Positions 27,105 to 37,599 are shown, numbered from the stretch's first letter. The stretch is 64,000 nucleotides of DNA from Allopontixanthobacter sp034376665 (GCF_034376665.1 NZ_JAXMJI010000001.1:7327-71326); one strand, 5' to 3'. Numbers and translations: made by a program. The notes: generated by a model from the letters alone, not told the origin.

Positions 27105-29066
27105 ATGTCCAGCATGGACCGTATCTCTCTATTCGCAACCACCATTTTTGTAACCACCGCACTGACGGCTTCTGTGCCCGTCACAGCGCAGGAAGCCGCA
27201 AGTTGGGACCGCGCCAGGGCCGAGATGGTGGCCCGCGCGCCGACCCAGATGGCACAGGCGATCAGCCGCTGGGAATTCCTCAGCAGCAACGACCGGATGT
27301 CGTTTGACGATTATGCCGGATTCGTGCTCGCCTATCCGGATTTCCCGCAGGAAGACAAACTTCGCCGCTATGCAGAGGCCGCGCTGGAACGGGAATCGGT
27401 CAGCTCCGAACATCTGGTGACGTACTTCGACCAGATGCCGCCACTGACCAACCCGGCCCGCGCCCGCTATGCACTGGCGCTGGCGGCGCTGAACCGGCCG
27501 CAGGCGTCGGCAGTCGCGCGCGAAGCGTGGCGCGGCGGCGACATGAGCGGTCCGTCTGAAATTTATTTGATCGGAATGTTCGGCGCTCAGTTCGGGCCGG
27601 AGGATCACGACGCCCGGATGGATGCCTTGCTATGGCAGGGCAAGACCGAAGCGGCCGGACGGCAGATGATCAATGTTTCGCCAGCCTACCGCAATGTTGC
27701 GGCGGCGCGGCTTGCCTTGCTACAAGGCACGGATCCGCAATCCGCTGGCGTGGCTGTACCGCCGGATGCCAGCCGCGATCCTGGCTACGTCTATAATCAG
27801 GTTCGCCAGCTGCGCGCGAGCGGTCAGGGCAGCGCTGCGGTAAGCCTGCTCGCCACCCGACCGGCCTTTGCGCGGCCCGCCTACAACGCAGAGGGTTTCG
27901 TGGGCGAAATGCTGCGCCTTGCGCAAATCGCCGATGCCCGTTCCGCACAGCGCATTGCCGCGTCGGTGGACGATCTGTTCGCGCCCGGCGCGGACATTAG
28001 CGGAATGTCCTACCGCCTGCGTGATGACTACACCTCGTTGATGTGGCTCGGCGGGACCAAGGCGTTGTGGAACCTGGGCGACGGCAACGCCGCAGCTCCA
28101 CTGTTCTACCGCTACGGCGCAGCGGCGCGTACCCCGCAGACCCGGTCGAAGGGATTCTACTGGGCCGGGCACGCGGCGCAGCGGGCCGGCAACATGGCTG
28201 AAGCGAACCGGTACTGGGAGCTGGCGGCCGAATATCCGGACCGCTTTTACGGGATGCTGGCGTACGAAAAACTCGGCCGCGCCCTGCCCGATTTCTCGGG
28301 CCTGCCGAGCGCAAGGCCGACGCAGGAGCAGCGCGCGGCGTTCCAGAATGCGCCGCTGACCAAAGCGGTCAAGGAAGTGTCCCGCGATGCGCCGTGGCGC
28401 ACCGGCATCCAGTTCTACCGAACGATTGCAGACAAGGCCGAAACCGAAGCCGAGCATGTCCTGGTCGCGGAACTGGCACAGGAAACTGGCCGCCGCGATC
28501 TGGCGGTCAATTTGTTCGATTCCGCTGCAGCCGATGGACACAAGAATTTTACCGCGATCGGGTTCCCGACGCTGCAGACCCCGCCAGGCGTGAACTGGAC
28601 CCATGTCCACGCTATCAGCAGACAGGAAAGCCAGTTCGCCCAGAACGCGATCAGTCACGCGGGCGCACGCGGATTGATGCAGCTGATGCCGGGCACCGCG
28701 CGCGAACAGGCCGGGAAACTCGGCATGAGCTACATGTCTGCCAATCTGATTGATTCCCCCAGCTACAATATCCAACTGGGCGACGGCTATTTTTCCCGGA
28801 TGCTGGACTATTATGGCGGTGCTTTCCCGCTTGCCGTCGCCGCCTACAACGCTGGCCCGGGCAATGTGAACAAATGGCTGCGCGCCAATGGCGATCCGCG
28901 GACCGGCAGCATCACCTATCTCGACTGGATCGAACAGATCCCGATCTACGAAACCAAGAATTACGTCAGCCGGGTGATCGAGAACGCCGTGGTGTACGAA
29001 CATATGCACCCCGACAAAGCCCGTTCCGGACGGCCCAGAACGGTCAGCGACTTCCTGCGGCGTTGA
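27105..29066 (+). CDS. soluble lytic murein transglycosylase (Slt family)
   Basis: A 653-residue periplasmic peptidoglycan-cleaving enzyme. An N-terminal signal peptide (MDRISLFATTIFVTTALTAS onward, cleavage near VTAQEA) precedes a long alpha-helical superhelical region (to about residue 480) and a C-terminal SLT domain with catalytic Glu508 in ISRQESQF, then GARGLMQLMPGTA and AVAAYNAGPGNVNKWL. This is the Slt70 layout. The start at 27105 (MSSMDRIS) has an AAGGAG site 11 bases upstream. It is transcribed divergently from dapA. Confidence 0.93.
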   Translation: MSSMDRISLFATTIFVTTALTASVPVTAQEAASWDRARAEMVARAPTQMAQAISRWEFLSSNDRMSFDDYAGFVLAYPDFPQEDKLRRYAEAALERESVSSEHLVTYFDQMPPLTNPARARYALALAALNRPQASAVAREAWRGGDMSGPSEIYLIGMFGAQFGPEDHDARMDALLWQGKTEAAGRQMINVSPAYRNVAAARLALLQGTDPQSAGVAVPPDASRDPGYVYNQVRQLRASGQGSAAVSLLATRPAFARPAYNAEGFVGEMLRLAQIADARSAQRIAASVDDLFAPGADISGMSYRLRDDYTSLMWLGGTKALWNLGDGNAAAPLFYRYGAAARTPQTRSKGFYWAGHAAQRAGNMAEANRYWELAAEYPDRFYGMLAYEKLGRALPDFSGLPSARPTQEQRAAFQNAPLTKAVKEVSRDAPWRTGIQFYRTIADKAETEAEHVLVAELAQETGRRDLAVNLFDSAAADGHKNFTAIGFPTLQTPPGVNWTHVHAISRQESQFAQNAISHAGARGLMQLMPGTAREQAGKLGMSYMSANLIDSPSYNIQLGDGYFSRMLDYYGGAFPLAVAAYNAGPGNVNKWLRANGDPRTGSITYLDWIEQIPIYETKNYVSRVIENAVVYEHMHPDKARSGRPRTVSDFLRR

Positions 29067-29176
29067 ATTCTTCTTCGGAAACGCGGTAGTGGTGTCGCAG
29101 CCATGACGCCGCGCAGTATCCCGATAGTCGTGCCGCAAGGCGCCACGCAGCCCCAGAGCAGCTTGGGTCCGGCCCT

Positions 29177-29668
29177 GTGAAGCGAATCCTCGCTGCAATT
29201 GCCGCATTGGCGGCTCTTACGGCTGCCCCGTCGGCCGCGCGGGACAGTCTGGGCATTTTCTCCGGCTGGGGCGCTTTTCGCGATCCTTCCGTGCCGCGCT
29301 GCTACGCAATCACCAAACCGCGTCCGAGCACCCGGCAGCGCGATTATGACCCCTATGTTTCGATCGGCACATGGCCCACTCGCGGGGTCCGCGGTCAGAT
29401 CCATCTACGCCTGACCCGCGAGATGGCGCCCGGCAAGGCCATAAATCTGCTGATCGGTGGCAAGAACTTCACCCTCGCGGGGGGTGGAGGCGATGCGTGG
29501 GCCCGCGACCGGGCAATGGACGCCGCTATCGTGGCGGCAATCCGGTCAGCCGGGTCTATGACTGTCACCGCAACGGACACGCGCGGCCGCCGGTTTTCCA
29601 GCACTTACGACCTGTCCGGCGCCGCTACCGCCATGGATGCTGCGACGGTAGGCTGCGCCAAGCGCTAG
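29177..29668 (+). CDS. secreted protein, weakly IalB-like
   Basis: A 163-residue protein with a GTG start and a good signal peptide (MKRILAAIAALAALTAAPSAA). The mature part has two Cys (RCYAITKP and VGCAKR), a central beta-rich region (VRGQIHLRLTREM, INLLIGGKNFTLAG) and an acidic-alternating DAWARDRAMDAAIVAAIR segment. The layout resembles invasion-associated locus B (IalB) proteins, but similarity is weak by eye and I would not assign a function. Confidence 0.65.
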   Translation: MKRILAAIAALAALTAAPSAARDSLGIFSGWGAFRDPSVPRCYAITKPRPSTRQRDYDPYVSIGTWPTRGVRGQIHLRLTREMAPGKAINLLIGGKNFTLAGGGGDAWARDRAMDAAIVAAIRSAGSMTVTATDTRGRRFSSTYDLSGAATAMDAATVGCAKR

Positions 29669-29688
29669 CCCTAAGCTTTCAAGAACAA

Positions 29689-29716
29689 GCGGACCGGGAA
29701 TCGCTTCCCGGCCCGC
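29689..29716. terminator. probable bidirectional terminator between convergent genes
   Basis: A 12-bp hairpin (GCGGACCGGGAA with TTCCCGGCCCGC, one mismatch) with a four-base loop sits between the convergent genes ending at 29668 and 29740. The T content after the stem is modest on the minus strand and weaker on the plus strand. Confidence 0.6.
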
Positions 29717-29739
29717 CGTGTCATGAATTATCGCTGCGT

Positions 29740-30405
29740 TTAAAAGCGGAAGCCATAGCTTGCCACGACCTGATGACGATCGAGGTCGACATCGAACCGT
29801 TCGGTGTCCGGCAGATCGCCATCGAAATCGACTTCGGCCTCGCTGTAATTGGAATAGCGATATTCCAGCTTGATAAAGCTGTTGGTGCTCATCGCATATT
29901 CGGCGCCAGCACCGATCCGGAATCCATCGGAATCGATGTCCTGGTTGAATTCGGTGGTCCCGTCATTCGACAGCACATCGAATTTGGCGTTGGTGTAACC
30001 ACCCTTCGCATAAAGCAGCATATCCGGCGATGCCTTTACGCCGGCCCGCGCGCCCACATAGAGATCGCGGCCAGCGCGGACATTACCGAAGCCAAAGCCT
30101 TCGAAATCGCCGTTTTCGAATTCGGTCTTGGCGGTCGAGTCCGTCAATTCGGCTTCGGCACCGACGACGATACCGCCCATATCGACATCATAACCCACGG
30201 CGACGCCGTACATCAGGCCGTCAATCGACTGGTCATTATCCTGGTTCGCGTCATCGTCGACGCTGCTCCCGGCCGAGGCGATGTCATAACCGACGATCCC
30301 TTCGACACGTGGACCAGTGAAAGTGGAATCGCCGTCCTGGGCAATCGCCGGCGCGGCAATGGCGGAAAGCGAAATTCCTGCGAGAAATGCGACTGTCTTT
30401 TTCAT
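29740..30405 (-). CDS. outer membrane beta-barrel protein (porin-like, OmpW/opacity type)
   Basis: About 222 residues with signal peptide MKKTVAFLAGISLSAIAAPAIAQ in segments (cleavage after AIAQ). The mature protein is made of alternating hydrophobic/polar strands (VEGIVGYDIAS, YGVAVGYDVDMGGIVVGAEAE, LYVGARAGVKASPDMLLYAKGG, FIKLEYRYSNYSE) and ends in the classic outer-membrane signature YGFRF with a terminal Phe. An eight-stranded barrel is likely. The ATG has a GGAG site close upstream. The 250-base upstream gap shared with rlmN is AT-richer than its surroundings, consistent with a strong promoter. Confidence 0.87.
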   Translation of the reverse strand: MKKTVAFLAGISLSAIAAPAIAQDGDSTFTGPRVEGIVGYDIASAGSSVDDDANQDNDQSIDGLMYGVAVGYDVDMGGIVVGAEAELTDSTAKTEFENGDFEGFGFGNVRAGRDLYVGARAGVKASPDMLLYAKGGYTNAKFDVLSNDGTTEFNQDIDSDGFRIGAGAEYAMSTNSFIKLEYRYSNYSEAEVDFDGDLPDTERFDVDLDRHQVVASYGFRF

Positions 30406-30662
30406 TTTGAACTCCAAGGTTTAGCCTCACGGCGCTATCGCCGCGGACCCTGGAAACGGGCGCACCATGGCTTGGTTTCATGAACCTGAAACAACAAGAA
30501 CTCTGTGACATGTACGCAACATTGTTACCGACGGACCGTGCATTTGCAAAGACCAACGACCTAACCTTGCTCTAACATGAACTGCTCCGGCTGAGATTTT
30601 ACCCATTCGTGGTTTCAAGCAATTCTTTGCCATGTGCCTGCCGGGAACCTATATGCGCGCTC

Positions 30663-31898
30663 ATGGCCGACACAGCACTCATGAGTATTCCCGGACAAGT
30701 CGATCCCGTTCCCGTTGCGCGCAGCATTACCCCGCGCGCCGATGGACGCATCGATTTGCTTGGACTGCCCAAGGCGCGCATCGCGGAACTGTTTGCGCAA
30801 GCCGGGCTGGATGCCAAGCAGGCGAAGCTGCGTTCAAAACAGGTGTACCACTGGCTGTATCACCGCGGCGCCACAGATTTCGGCGCGATGACCGATATCG
30901 CCAAGACCATGCAGCCATGGCTGGCGGAGCGGTTCGTTGTCGGCCGGCCCAATATCGTCGAAGCCCAGCATTCCTCGGACGGGACACGCAAATGGCTGCT
31001 GCAGACCGACGACGGTCATGATTACGAGATGGTCTTCATCCCCGATGCGGACCGCGGCACGTTATGCGTGTCGAGCCAGGTCGGCTGCACGTTGAACTGC
31101 ACTTTCTGCCATACCGGAACCATGCGCCTGGTCCGGAACCTGACGCCCGGCGAAATTGTCGGGCAGGTGATGCTCGCACGCGACGCGCTCGGCGAATGGC
31201 CGAAAGGCCGGATGGACATTTCCGAAGTCGAGGACGAGACAGAATACCGCGCCGACGGCCGCCTGCTGACGAACATCGTGATGATGGGAATGGGCGAACC
31301 GCTGTATAATTTCGACCATGTCCGCGACGCCTTGCAACTGGTGATGGACGGTGATGGGCTGGCCCTTTCGAAGCGGCGGATCACGCTTTCAACCAGCGGT
31401 GTCGTTCCGATGATGGCGCGCTGCGGCGAGGAAATCGGCGTCAATTTGGCCGTGTCGCTCCATGCGGTGACCAAGGAAGTGCGCGACGAGATCGTCCCGA
31501 TCAACCGCAAATACGGGATCGACGAATTGCTCCGCGCCTGCTCGGATTATCCCGGCGCATCGAACGCCCGGCGGATCACGTTCGAATATGTGATGCTGAA
31601 GGACAAGAATGACAGCGATCAGGACGCGCATGAACTGGTCCGCCTGCTCAAGCGCTACGACTTGCCGGCAAAGGTCAACCTGATCCCGTTCAATCCTTGG
31701 CCCGGCGCGCCTTATGAATGCTCCACGCCCGAGCGGATCCGCAGTTTTTCGAACATAGTCTTCGAAGCCGGGATCAGCGCCCCGGTTCGCACCCCCCGTG
31801 GGCGCGACATCGATGCGGCCTGCGGCCAGTTGCGGACCAGCGCCGAGAAGAAATCGCGCGCCGAACGCGATCGTGAAGCCACGGCATCGGCTTCCTGA
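30663..31898 (+). CDS. rlmN: 23S rRNA (adenine(2503)-C(2))-methyltransferase RlmN
   Basis: Radical-SAM enzyme that methylates A2503 of 23S rRNA (and A37 of some tRNAs). The iron-sulfur motif GCTLNCTFCHTG gives Cys142, Cys146 and Cys149; MGMGEPLYNFD and LTLSTSG-like ITLSTSGVVP follow, then VSLHAVTKEVRDEIVPINRKY and the catalytic C-terminal Cys in GRDIDAACGQL. The start is set at ATG 30663 (MADTALMS); an ATG at 30681 is also possible and neither has a clear ribosome site. Confidence 0.96.
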   Translation: MADTALMSIPGQVDPVPVARSITPRADGRIDLLGLPKARIAELFAQAGLDAKQAKLRSKQVYHWLYHRGATDFGAMTDIAKTMQPWLAERFVVGRPNIVEAQHSSDGTRKWLLQTDDGHDYEMVFIPDADRGTLCVSSQVGCTLNCTFCHTGTMRLVRNLTPGEIVGQVMLARDALGEWPKGRMDISEVEDETEYRADGRLLTNIVMMGMGEPLYNFDHVRDALQLVMDGDGLALSKRRITLSTSGVVPMMARCGEEIGVNLAVSLHAVTKEVRDEIVPINRKYGIDELLRACSDYPGASNARRITFEYVMLKDKNDSDQDAHELVRLLKRYDLPAKVNLIPFNPWPGAPYECSTPERIRSFSNIVFEAGISAPVRTPRGRDIDAACGQLRTSAEKKSRAERDREATASAS

Positions 31899-32037
31899 CA
31901 GCTCAGCCTGTCTCCAAAAATGCACAATTCATGCGTGATTTGCCGTGAATCGTGCCCGTTCATCGGAGGTTGTGGACCGATCGCGAAAACTGGCGGTTAT
32001 TCGGATAATCGCAACATCGCTTGAAAGGTGATTCACA

Positions 32038-32415
32038 ATGCGCGTATTTTTCCTCGCAATTGCCGCCGCCTCGCTGGCCGTTCCGGCCGCGCCGGTTCTG
32101 GCAGACCCGCCGCCCCATGCCAAAGCCTATGGCAAGCGGGCGAAAGATTATGAGCGCCGCTATGACGACCGCGGTCGGTATTACCGGCCGCGACGCCTCA
32201 CGCGCAGCGACCGGATGTGGCGCGGCGACGATGGGCGGTATTACTGCCGGCGCGATAACGGTACGACAGGTCTAGTGATCGGAGCCGGTGTCGGTGCGCT
32301 CGCTGGCCATGAAATCGCTGGTCGCGGTGACCGCACGATCGGCGCCATTATTGGCGCTGTCGGTGGGGGTTTGATCGGCCGCGAGATTGATCGCGGCAAT
32401 CTGAACTGCCGCTAA
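32038..32415 (+). CDS. glycine-zipper 2TM domain protein
   Basis: A 125-residue exported protein: signal peptide (cleavage near VLADPP), then an Arg/Tyr-rich basic region (about residues 30-70) with a YYCRRDNGTTG stretch, and a glycine-zipper segment (LVIGAGVGALAGHEIAG, GAIIGAVGGGLIGREI) of the kind found in envelope lipoproteins such as SlyB. Two Cys (YYC and the penultimate C) could pair. An AAAGGTGA site lies just upstream of the ATG. Role unknown; probably envelope structure or stress. Confidence 0.82.
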   Translation: MRVFFLAIAAASLAVPAAPVLADPPPHAKAYGKRAKDYERRYDDRGRYYRPRRLTRSDRMWRGDDGRYYCRRDNGTTGLVIGAGVGALAGHEIAGRGDRTIGAIIGAVGGGLIGREIDRGNLNCR

Positions 32416-32435
32416 TAGGACTGCCGGACATAGTG

Positions 32436-32467
32436 CGGGCGCGCCGTCCATACGGATGGCGCGCCCG
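32436..32467 (+). terminator. hairpin terminator after the glycine-zipper gene
   Basis: A 14-bp stem (CGGGCGCGCCGTCC with GGATGGCGCGCCCG, one G-T pair) with a four-base loop sits 20 bases past the stop. It is followed by a short, T-containing stretch (ATTTGTG), so termination may be partly factor-dependent. Confidence 0.7.
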
Positions 32468-32566
32468 ATTTGTGTCAGCTTGATTGATACTTCCCTAAGG
32501 CGGCCAGCTGTGGTCAAAGCAGCCCATGTCCTCGCTCGATAATTCTCCTCACCGAACGCGGGCCTG

Positions 32567-33331
32567 ATGCCCTTGCCAGCGGTTCTTATTACGGGCGCGG
32601 CCAAACGGATCGGGGCCGCAATGGCGCGGAAATTCGGCCACGCGGGCTGGCACGTGGTCATCCACTACGGAACCTCTGCAACACAGGCCGATGCGTTGGC
32701 GGCCACCCTGCCCTCCGCCGAAACTGTCAGGTGCGACCTCAGCGACGAAGTTGCCGCTGCGGACATGGTGAAGCGAATGGCTGAACGCCTGGACGACTGG
32801 CGGGCGCTGATCAACTCTGCGTCGATCTTCGTTCCCGACGATGCGACTTCCCTCGACCCTGAAACCAACCGGCGGGCAATGCAGATCAACGCCCGGACAC
32901 CGGTAATGATGGCTCAGGCCTACCTGCGCCTTGCCCGGTCCCACGGTGGACGACGCGTGATCCAGGTGACGGACCAGAAACTCGCCAACCCCAATCCCGA
33001 CTTCTTCTCCTACACCATGAGCAAGCACGCTCTGGCCGCGACGGTACCGATGCTCGCGATGGCTGCAGCGCACGAGGACGACCGGATATACGGACTGGCG
33101 CCGGGTGCGATCCTGGCCAGCCATGACCAGACCGAGAGCGAAACCGAGGTGTCGCACCGGCTCAACCCGCTTCTTCGCAAGACGCGGGCGAGCGAGATGG
33201 CGGACGCCGCCTTGTTTCTTGCCGAGGGGTGGCTGGCGAGCGGAGAAACGCTGTTCATCGACAGCGGACAACATCTCCTCGCCCAGCCCCGCGACGTGAT
33301 TTATCTGGCCCGCCAAGGGCCAAGCGCATGA
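32567..33331 (+). CDS. SDR-family oxidoreductase, pteridine reductase/FolM-like
   Basis: A 254-residue short-chain dehydrogenase. The N-terminal nucleotide motif is ITGAAKRIGAAMA. The catalytic residues look like the pteridine-reductase type rather than the usual Ser-Tyr-Lys: an Asp in VIQVTDQKL lies 13 residues before the Tyr of SYTMSKHAL, with Lys four further on, the spacing seen in PTR1 (Asp181, Tyr194, Lys198). FolM-like reduction of a pterin is therefore plausible. Its stop overlaps the start of the cytochrome gene (ATGA), the first of two such overlaps in a three-gene operon with a molybdopterin enzyme. Confidence 0.82.
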   Translation: MPLPAVLITGAAKRIGAAMARKFGHAGWHVVIHYGTSATQADALAATLPSAETVRCDLSDEVAAADMVKRMAERLDDWRALINSASIFVPDDATSLDPETNRRAMQINARTPVMMAQAYLRLARSHGGRRVIQVTDQKLANPNPDFFSYTMSKHALAATVPMLAMAAAHEDDRIYGLAPGAILASHDQTESETEVSHRLNPLLRKTRASEMADAALFLAEGWLASGETLFIDSGQHLLAQPRDVIYLARQGPSA

Positions 33332-33990
33332 AACGCCACTTTCTTTCGACGCGGCTGTGGCACTGGCTTAACCTGGTGTGCCTGATTGTCCTGTTCATGT
33401 CCGGCCTCAATATTTCCAACGCGCACCGCTATCTTTACTGGGGCGATTGGGGTTTCTCGCCCGAGCAGGCGTGGTTGGCCGTGCCGCGGTTTCCCGGCTG
33501 GGCGACCATTCCAGACTATTACAGCCTCGCCGCGGCACGCGATTGGCATATCCTGATGGCATGGCCGTTTGCCTTCGGACTGCTGTTCATGTGGGCCGCG
33601 ATGCTGGTCAACCGACATTTCTGGCGCGATCTTCGAACCAGCCCTCGGGAATGGCGCCCTCAGTCAATCAGATCGGATATCGCAAGACACCTGAAACTCG
33701 ATTTTCGTCACGGTCCGGGCAAATACAACTTCCTGCAGAAAGCCGCCTACGGCGTGGTTTACGCAGTCCTCCTGCCGGGGATGATCTTTTCAGGCCTGGC
33801 CATCAGCCCCGGTTTCGAATCCGCCGCACCGTGGCTGGTCGATGCATTCGGCGGAAGGCAAAGCGCCCGATCAGTTCACTTCATCCTGGCATGGGCTATC
33901 TTCGCGTTTCTGGTGGTCCACATCGCTCTGGTCCTGCTGTCGGATCCGGTCCGCCAGATCCGCGACATGATCACCGGAGGCAAAGCATGA
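33328..33990 (+). CDS. membrane cytochrome b (Ni-Fe hydrogenase/cytochrome b561-type) subunit
   Basis: About 220 residues with four membrane helices. His residues suited to bind two b-type haems are in LSTRLWHWLNL, AARDWHILMAW, RSVHFILAW and LVVHIALVL. The family supplies electrons to or accepts them from periplasmic redox partners. It is sandwiched between the SDR gene and a sulfite-oxidase-fold gene, overlapping each by four bases, so it is most likely the membrane partner of the molybdoenzyme. Confidence 0.87.
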   Translation: MKRHFLSTRLWHWLNLVCLIVLFMSGLNISNAHRYLYWGDWGFSPEQAWLAVPRFPGWATIPDYYSLAAARDWHILMAWPFAFGLLFMWAAMLVNRHFWRDLRTSPREWRPQSIRSDIARHLKLDFRHGPGKYNFLQKAAYGVVYAVLLPGMIFSGLAISPGFESAAPWLVDAFGGRQSARSVHFILAWAIFAFLVVHIALVLLSDPVRQIRDMITGGKA

Positions 33991-34727
33991 AGCGCCGCGC
34001 GCTGCTCGCCGGATTGGGCGCAATGTTCGTCGGCGCCTGCTCCAAGGTTGCCAATTCGACCGCCGGTTCGTCCCTGCTGTCGGCCGCTGAGGACTGGCAC
34101 CGCAAGGCCCATCGGGCGCTGTCGAACCGAACGGCATTGGTGCGGGAATACGCCAAGTCAGCCATCTCACCCGATTTCCGCGGCAATGGATCGCTGAGCG
34201 TCGATACCGACGCGTATCGCCGGCACGTAGTGGAGGGCTTCAAAAACTGGCGGCTCGAAGTCGGCGGATTGGTCGCGAATCCGTTGTCGCTCTCGCTCGA
34301 AGACTTGCGCGCATTGCCCCAGCGGACGCAAATCACCCGCCACGACTGCGTTGAGGGGTGGAGCGCGATCGGCGAGTGGACCGGTCCGCAGCTCTCCGCC
34401 GTTCTGGAAGCTGCCGGTATCAGCGAAGATGCGAATTTCATCGTTTTCCGCTGCGCCGACACTCTGGGCGGCCACAAATATTACGAGAGTGTCGACATGG
34501 TCGACGCGATGCACCCGCAGACAATTATCGCACACCTTCTGAACGGCGAGAGCCTGCCGATCAAGAACGGTGCTCCTCTGCGGATGCGGATCGAAAGGCA
34601 GCTCGGCTACAAACATCCAAAGTATCTGACAGCGATCGAGGCCGTTGCCAGCCTCGACGAGATTGGCCTCGGCCAGGGCGGCTATTGGGAAGATCACCAC
34701 GGCTATCAATGGTACGCCGGCATCTGA
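33987..34727 (+). CDS. sulfite oxidase-fold molybdopterin-dependent oxidoreductase
   Basis: A 246-residue exported enzyme. The N-terminus MKRRALLAGLGAMFVGAC has an Arg pair followed by a hydrophobic stretch and a lipobox-like GAC, so Tat export and possibly lipidation are likely. The SUOX-type molybdopterin domain follows: the Mo-ligand Cys121 in TRHDCVEGWSAIGEW, then GGHKYYESVDM and LLNGESLPIKNGAPLRM, and GYKHPKYLTAIE. No haem or dimerisation domain is attached, as in YedY/MsrP-like proteins. Pairing with the upstream cytochrome suggests a membrane-linked reductase; substrate unknown. Confidence 0.9.
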   Translation: MKRRALLAGLGAMFVGACSKVANSTAGSSLLSAAEDWHRKAHRALSNRTALVREYAKSAISPDFRGNGSLSVDTDAYRRHVVEGFKNWRLEVGGLVANPLSLSLEDLRALPQRTQITRHDCVEGWSAIGEWTGPQLSAVLEAAGISEDANFIVFRCADTLGGHKYYESVDMVDAMHPQTIIAHLLNGESLPIKNGAPLRMRIERQLGYKHPKYLTAIEAVASLDEIGLGQGGYWEDHHGYQWYAGI

Positions 34728-34911
34728 TTGACAAAATTGATCGTCGCGCTCGGAAAGTTCCGTATGTCCCGGTTGCAACATACGGTTTTCCGGGTAAATT
34801 CCCTGCGAGCTAATCCTGACAACAAGTCCCGCCCCTAAGCCCCCTAAGTAACCATCGTCTAATCCCAGACGAATTTCCGAAGTTATTCAACACTGGATAG
34901 AACGGAGCACG

Positions 34912-36177
34912 ATGAGCAAGGCACTGATCGCGAAGTTTCTTGGCCGGACGGTCAAGCAGGGCACATTGGCAGTTTCCTTCGCCGGCGGCGAGACAATGAC
35001 CTTCGGCACACCCGCACCGGAATTTCCTGACGTCGCGATCCGGTTCACCGACCACCGGGTATTACGCGACATCCTGCTCGATCCCCGGATCGGTGCGGGC
35101 GAAGCGTTCATGGACGGGCGGCTGGTGATAGAACAGGGCGACGTGATGGCCCTGGTCCAGTTGCTTCGGGCCAACCAGCCATGGGACCGCGGCGGCGAAT
35201 TGCGCCCACCAAGCCTGACCCGGAAAATCTCGAATTTCGTCGGCTCCGCGCGCCAGTCGGTCAACGGCAGGATCGGAGCGCGGCGAAATGTTGCCCATCA
35301 TTACGACATCGGGAACGATCTCTACCGTCTGATGCTGGATGCCGACCATATGCAGTATAGCTGCGCCTACTGGCCGCGGGGCGGCATGACCCTGGACGAG
35401 GCTCAGGAAGCCAAGCTGGCCCATATCGCCGCCAAGCTGGCCCTTCAGCCGGGCTTGCGCGTGCTGGACATCGGTTGCGGCTGGGGCGGAATGGCAATCT
35501 ACCTTGCGCAGAATTTCGACGTCAGCGTGACGGGGATCACCCTGAGCAAGGAACAGCTGGCGTTGGCGGAAATCAGGGCGGCCGAAGCGGGCGTTAGCGA
35601 TGATGTGAAGTTTGAACTCGCGGATTACCGTGATCTTCCGGCCCGCGGCATCCATTACGACCGAATTGTCTCGGTCGGCATGTTCGAGCATGTCGGCAGG
35701 CCGCAATTCCCCACATTCTTTCGCTGCGCCGCCAATCTGCTGACCGATGACGGTGTGATGCTGCTCCATACCATCGGCCGGATGGGTGGGCCGGGTTCGA
35801 CCGACGCCTTCACCCGCAAGTACATTTTCCCCGGCGGCTATATACCGGCGCTGAGCGAAACTCTTGCCGCCAGCGAGAAGGCCCGTCTTATCGCAGCCGA
35901 TACCGAGATGCTCCGGCTGCATTATGCCAGGACCCTTCGCCAGTGGTATGCCCGCTGCCAGCAGCACCGCGAGGCCATTATCGCGATGTACGACCAGCGC
36001 TTCTTCAACATGTGGACCTTCTATCTGGCCGGCGCGACGGCGGCCTTCGAAAGCGGCGGAATGTGCAATTACCAGATCCAGTTCACACGTAGCCGGCACG
36101 CACTGCCGCTGACCCGGGACTATATCGGCACGGCCGAGCGGGAATTGCTGTCCGGTTTGACATCCCCTCCGGTTTGA
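34912..36177 (+). CDS. cfa: cyclopropane-fatty-acyl-phospholipid synthase family methyltransferase
   Basis: A 421-residue SAM-dependent enzyme that adds a methylene bridge to unsaturated phospholipid acyl chains. Motifs include YDIGNDLYRLMLD, MQYSCAYWP, VLDIGCGWGGMAIYLA, VTGITLSKEQ, MFEHVGRPQFPTFF and FPGGYIPALSE, the usual Cfa set. The start ATG follows a GGAG. The first 100 residues form the less conserved N-terminal lobe. It precedes argG by 72 bases on the same strand. Confidence 0.93.
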   Translation: MSKALIAKFLGRTVKQGTLAVSFAGGETMTFGTPAPEFPDVAIRFTDHRVLRDILLDPRIGAGEAFMDGRLVIEQGDVMALVQLLRANQPWDRGGELRPPSLTRKISNFVGSARQSVNGRIGARRNVAHHYDIGNDLYRLMLDADHMQYSCAYWPRGGMTLDEAQEAKLAHIAAKLALQPGLRVLDIGCGWGGMAIYLAQNFDVSVTGITLSKEQLALAEIRAAEAGVSDDVKFELADYRDLPARGIHYDRIVSVGMFEHVGRPQFPTFFRCAANLLTDDGVMLLHTIGRMGGPGSTDAFTRKYIFPGGYIPALSETLAASEKARLIAADTEMLRLHYARTLRQWYARCQQHREAIIAMYDQRFFNMWTFYLAGATAAFESGGMCNYQIQFTRSRHALPLTRDYIGTAERELLSGLTSPPV

Positions 36178-36249
36178 CTCCGCCATTGTGAAGACCGTCC
36201 GCGCCTGATAGGCGCGCCGCGAATTCGCCGCAGGAGCCGTTCCCGAACC

Positions 36250-37464
<1,215 letters not shown>

Positions 37465-37485
37465 TTTCTGCGACGAAGCGTTGAC

Positions 37486-37528
37486 TTATACACACTTGTC
37501 CACTGCGGAATCCGCTTGCAGTGGATAA
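37486..37528 (+). promoter_or_regulatory. cluster of DnaA-box-like sites with an inverted repeat
   Basis: TTATACACA at 37486 matches the relaxed DnaA consensus TTWTNCACA exactly. At 37520 AGTGGATAA is the reverse complement of TTATCCACT, one base from the strict box, and TTGTCCACT at 37496 is two bases away. The last two sites overlap a perfect inverted repeat (TCCACTGC ... GCAGTGGA) with a GANTC site inside. Seen directly; DnaA binding is inference. Confidence 0.4.
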
Positions 37529-37599
37529 CTCGCTTGCCCGACTCGGTGATCGGGAGCAGTCTCAAGTCATCGGAAAGGCAAGAAAGCTTCTCTGGTAGA

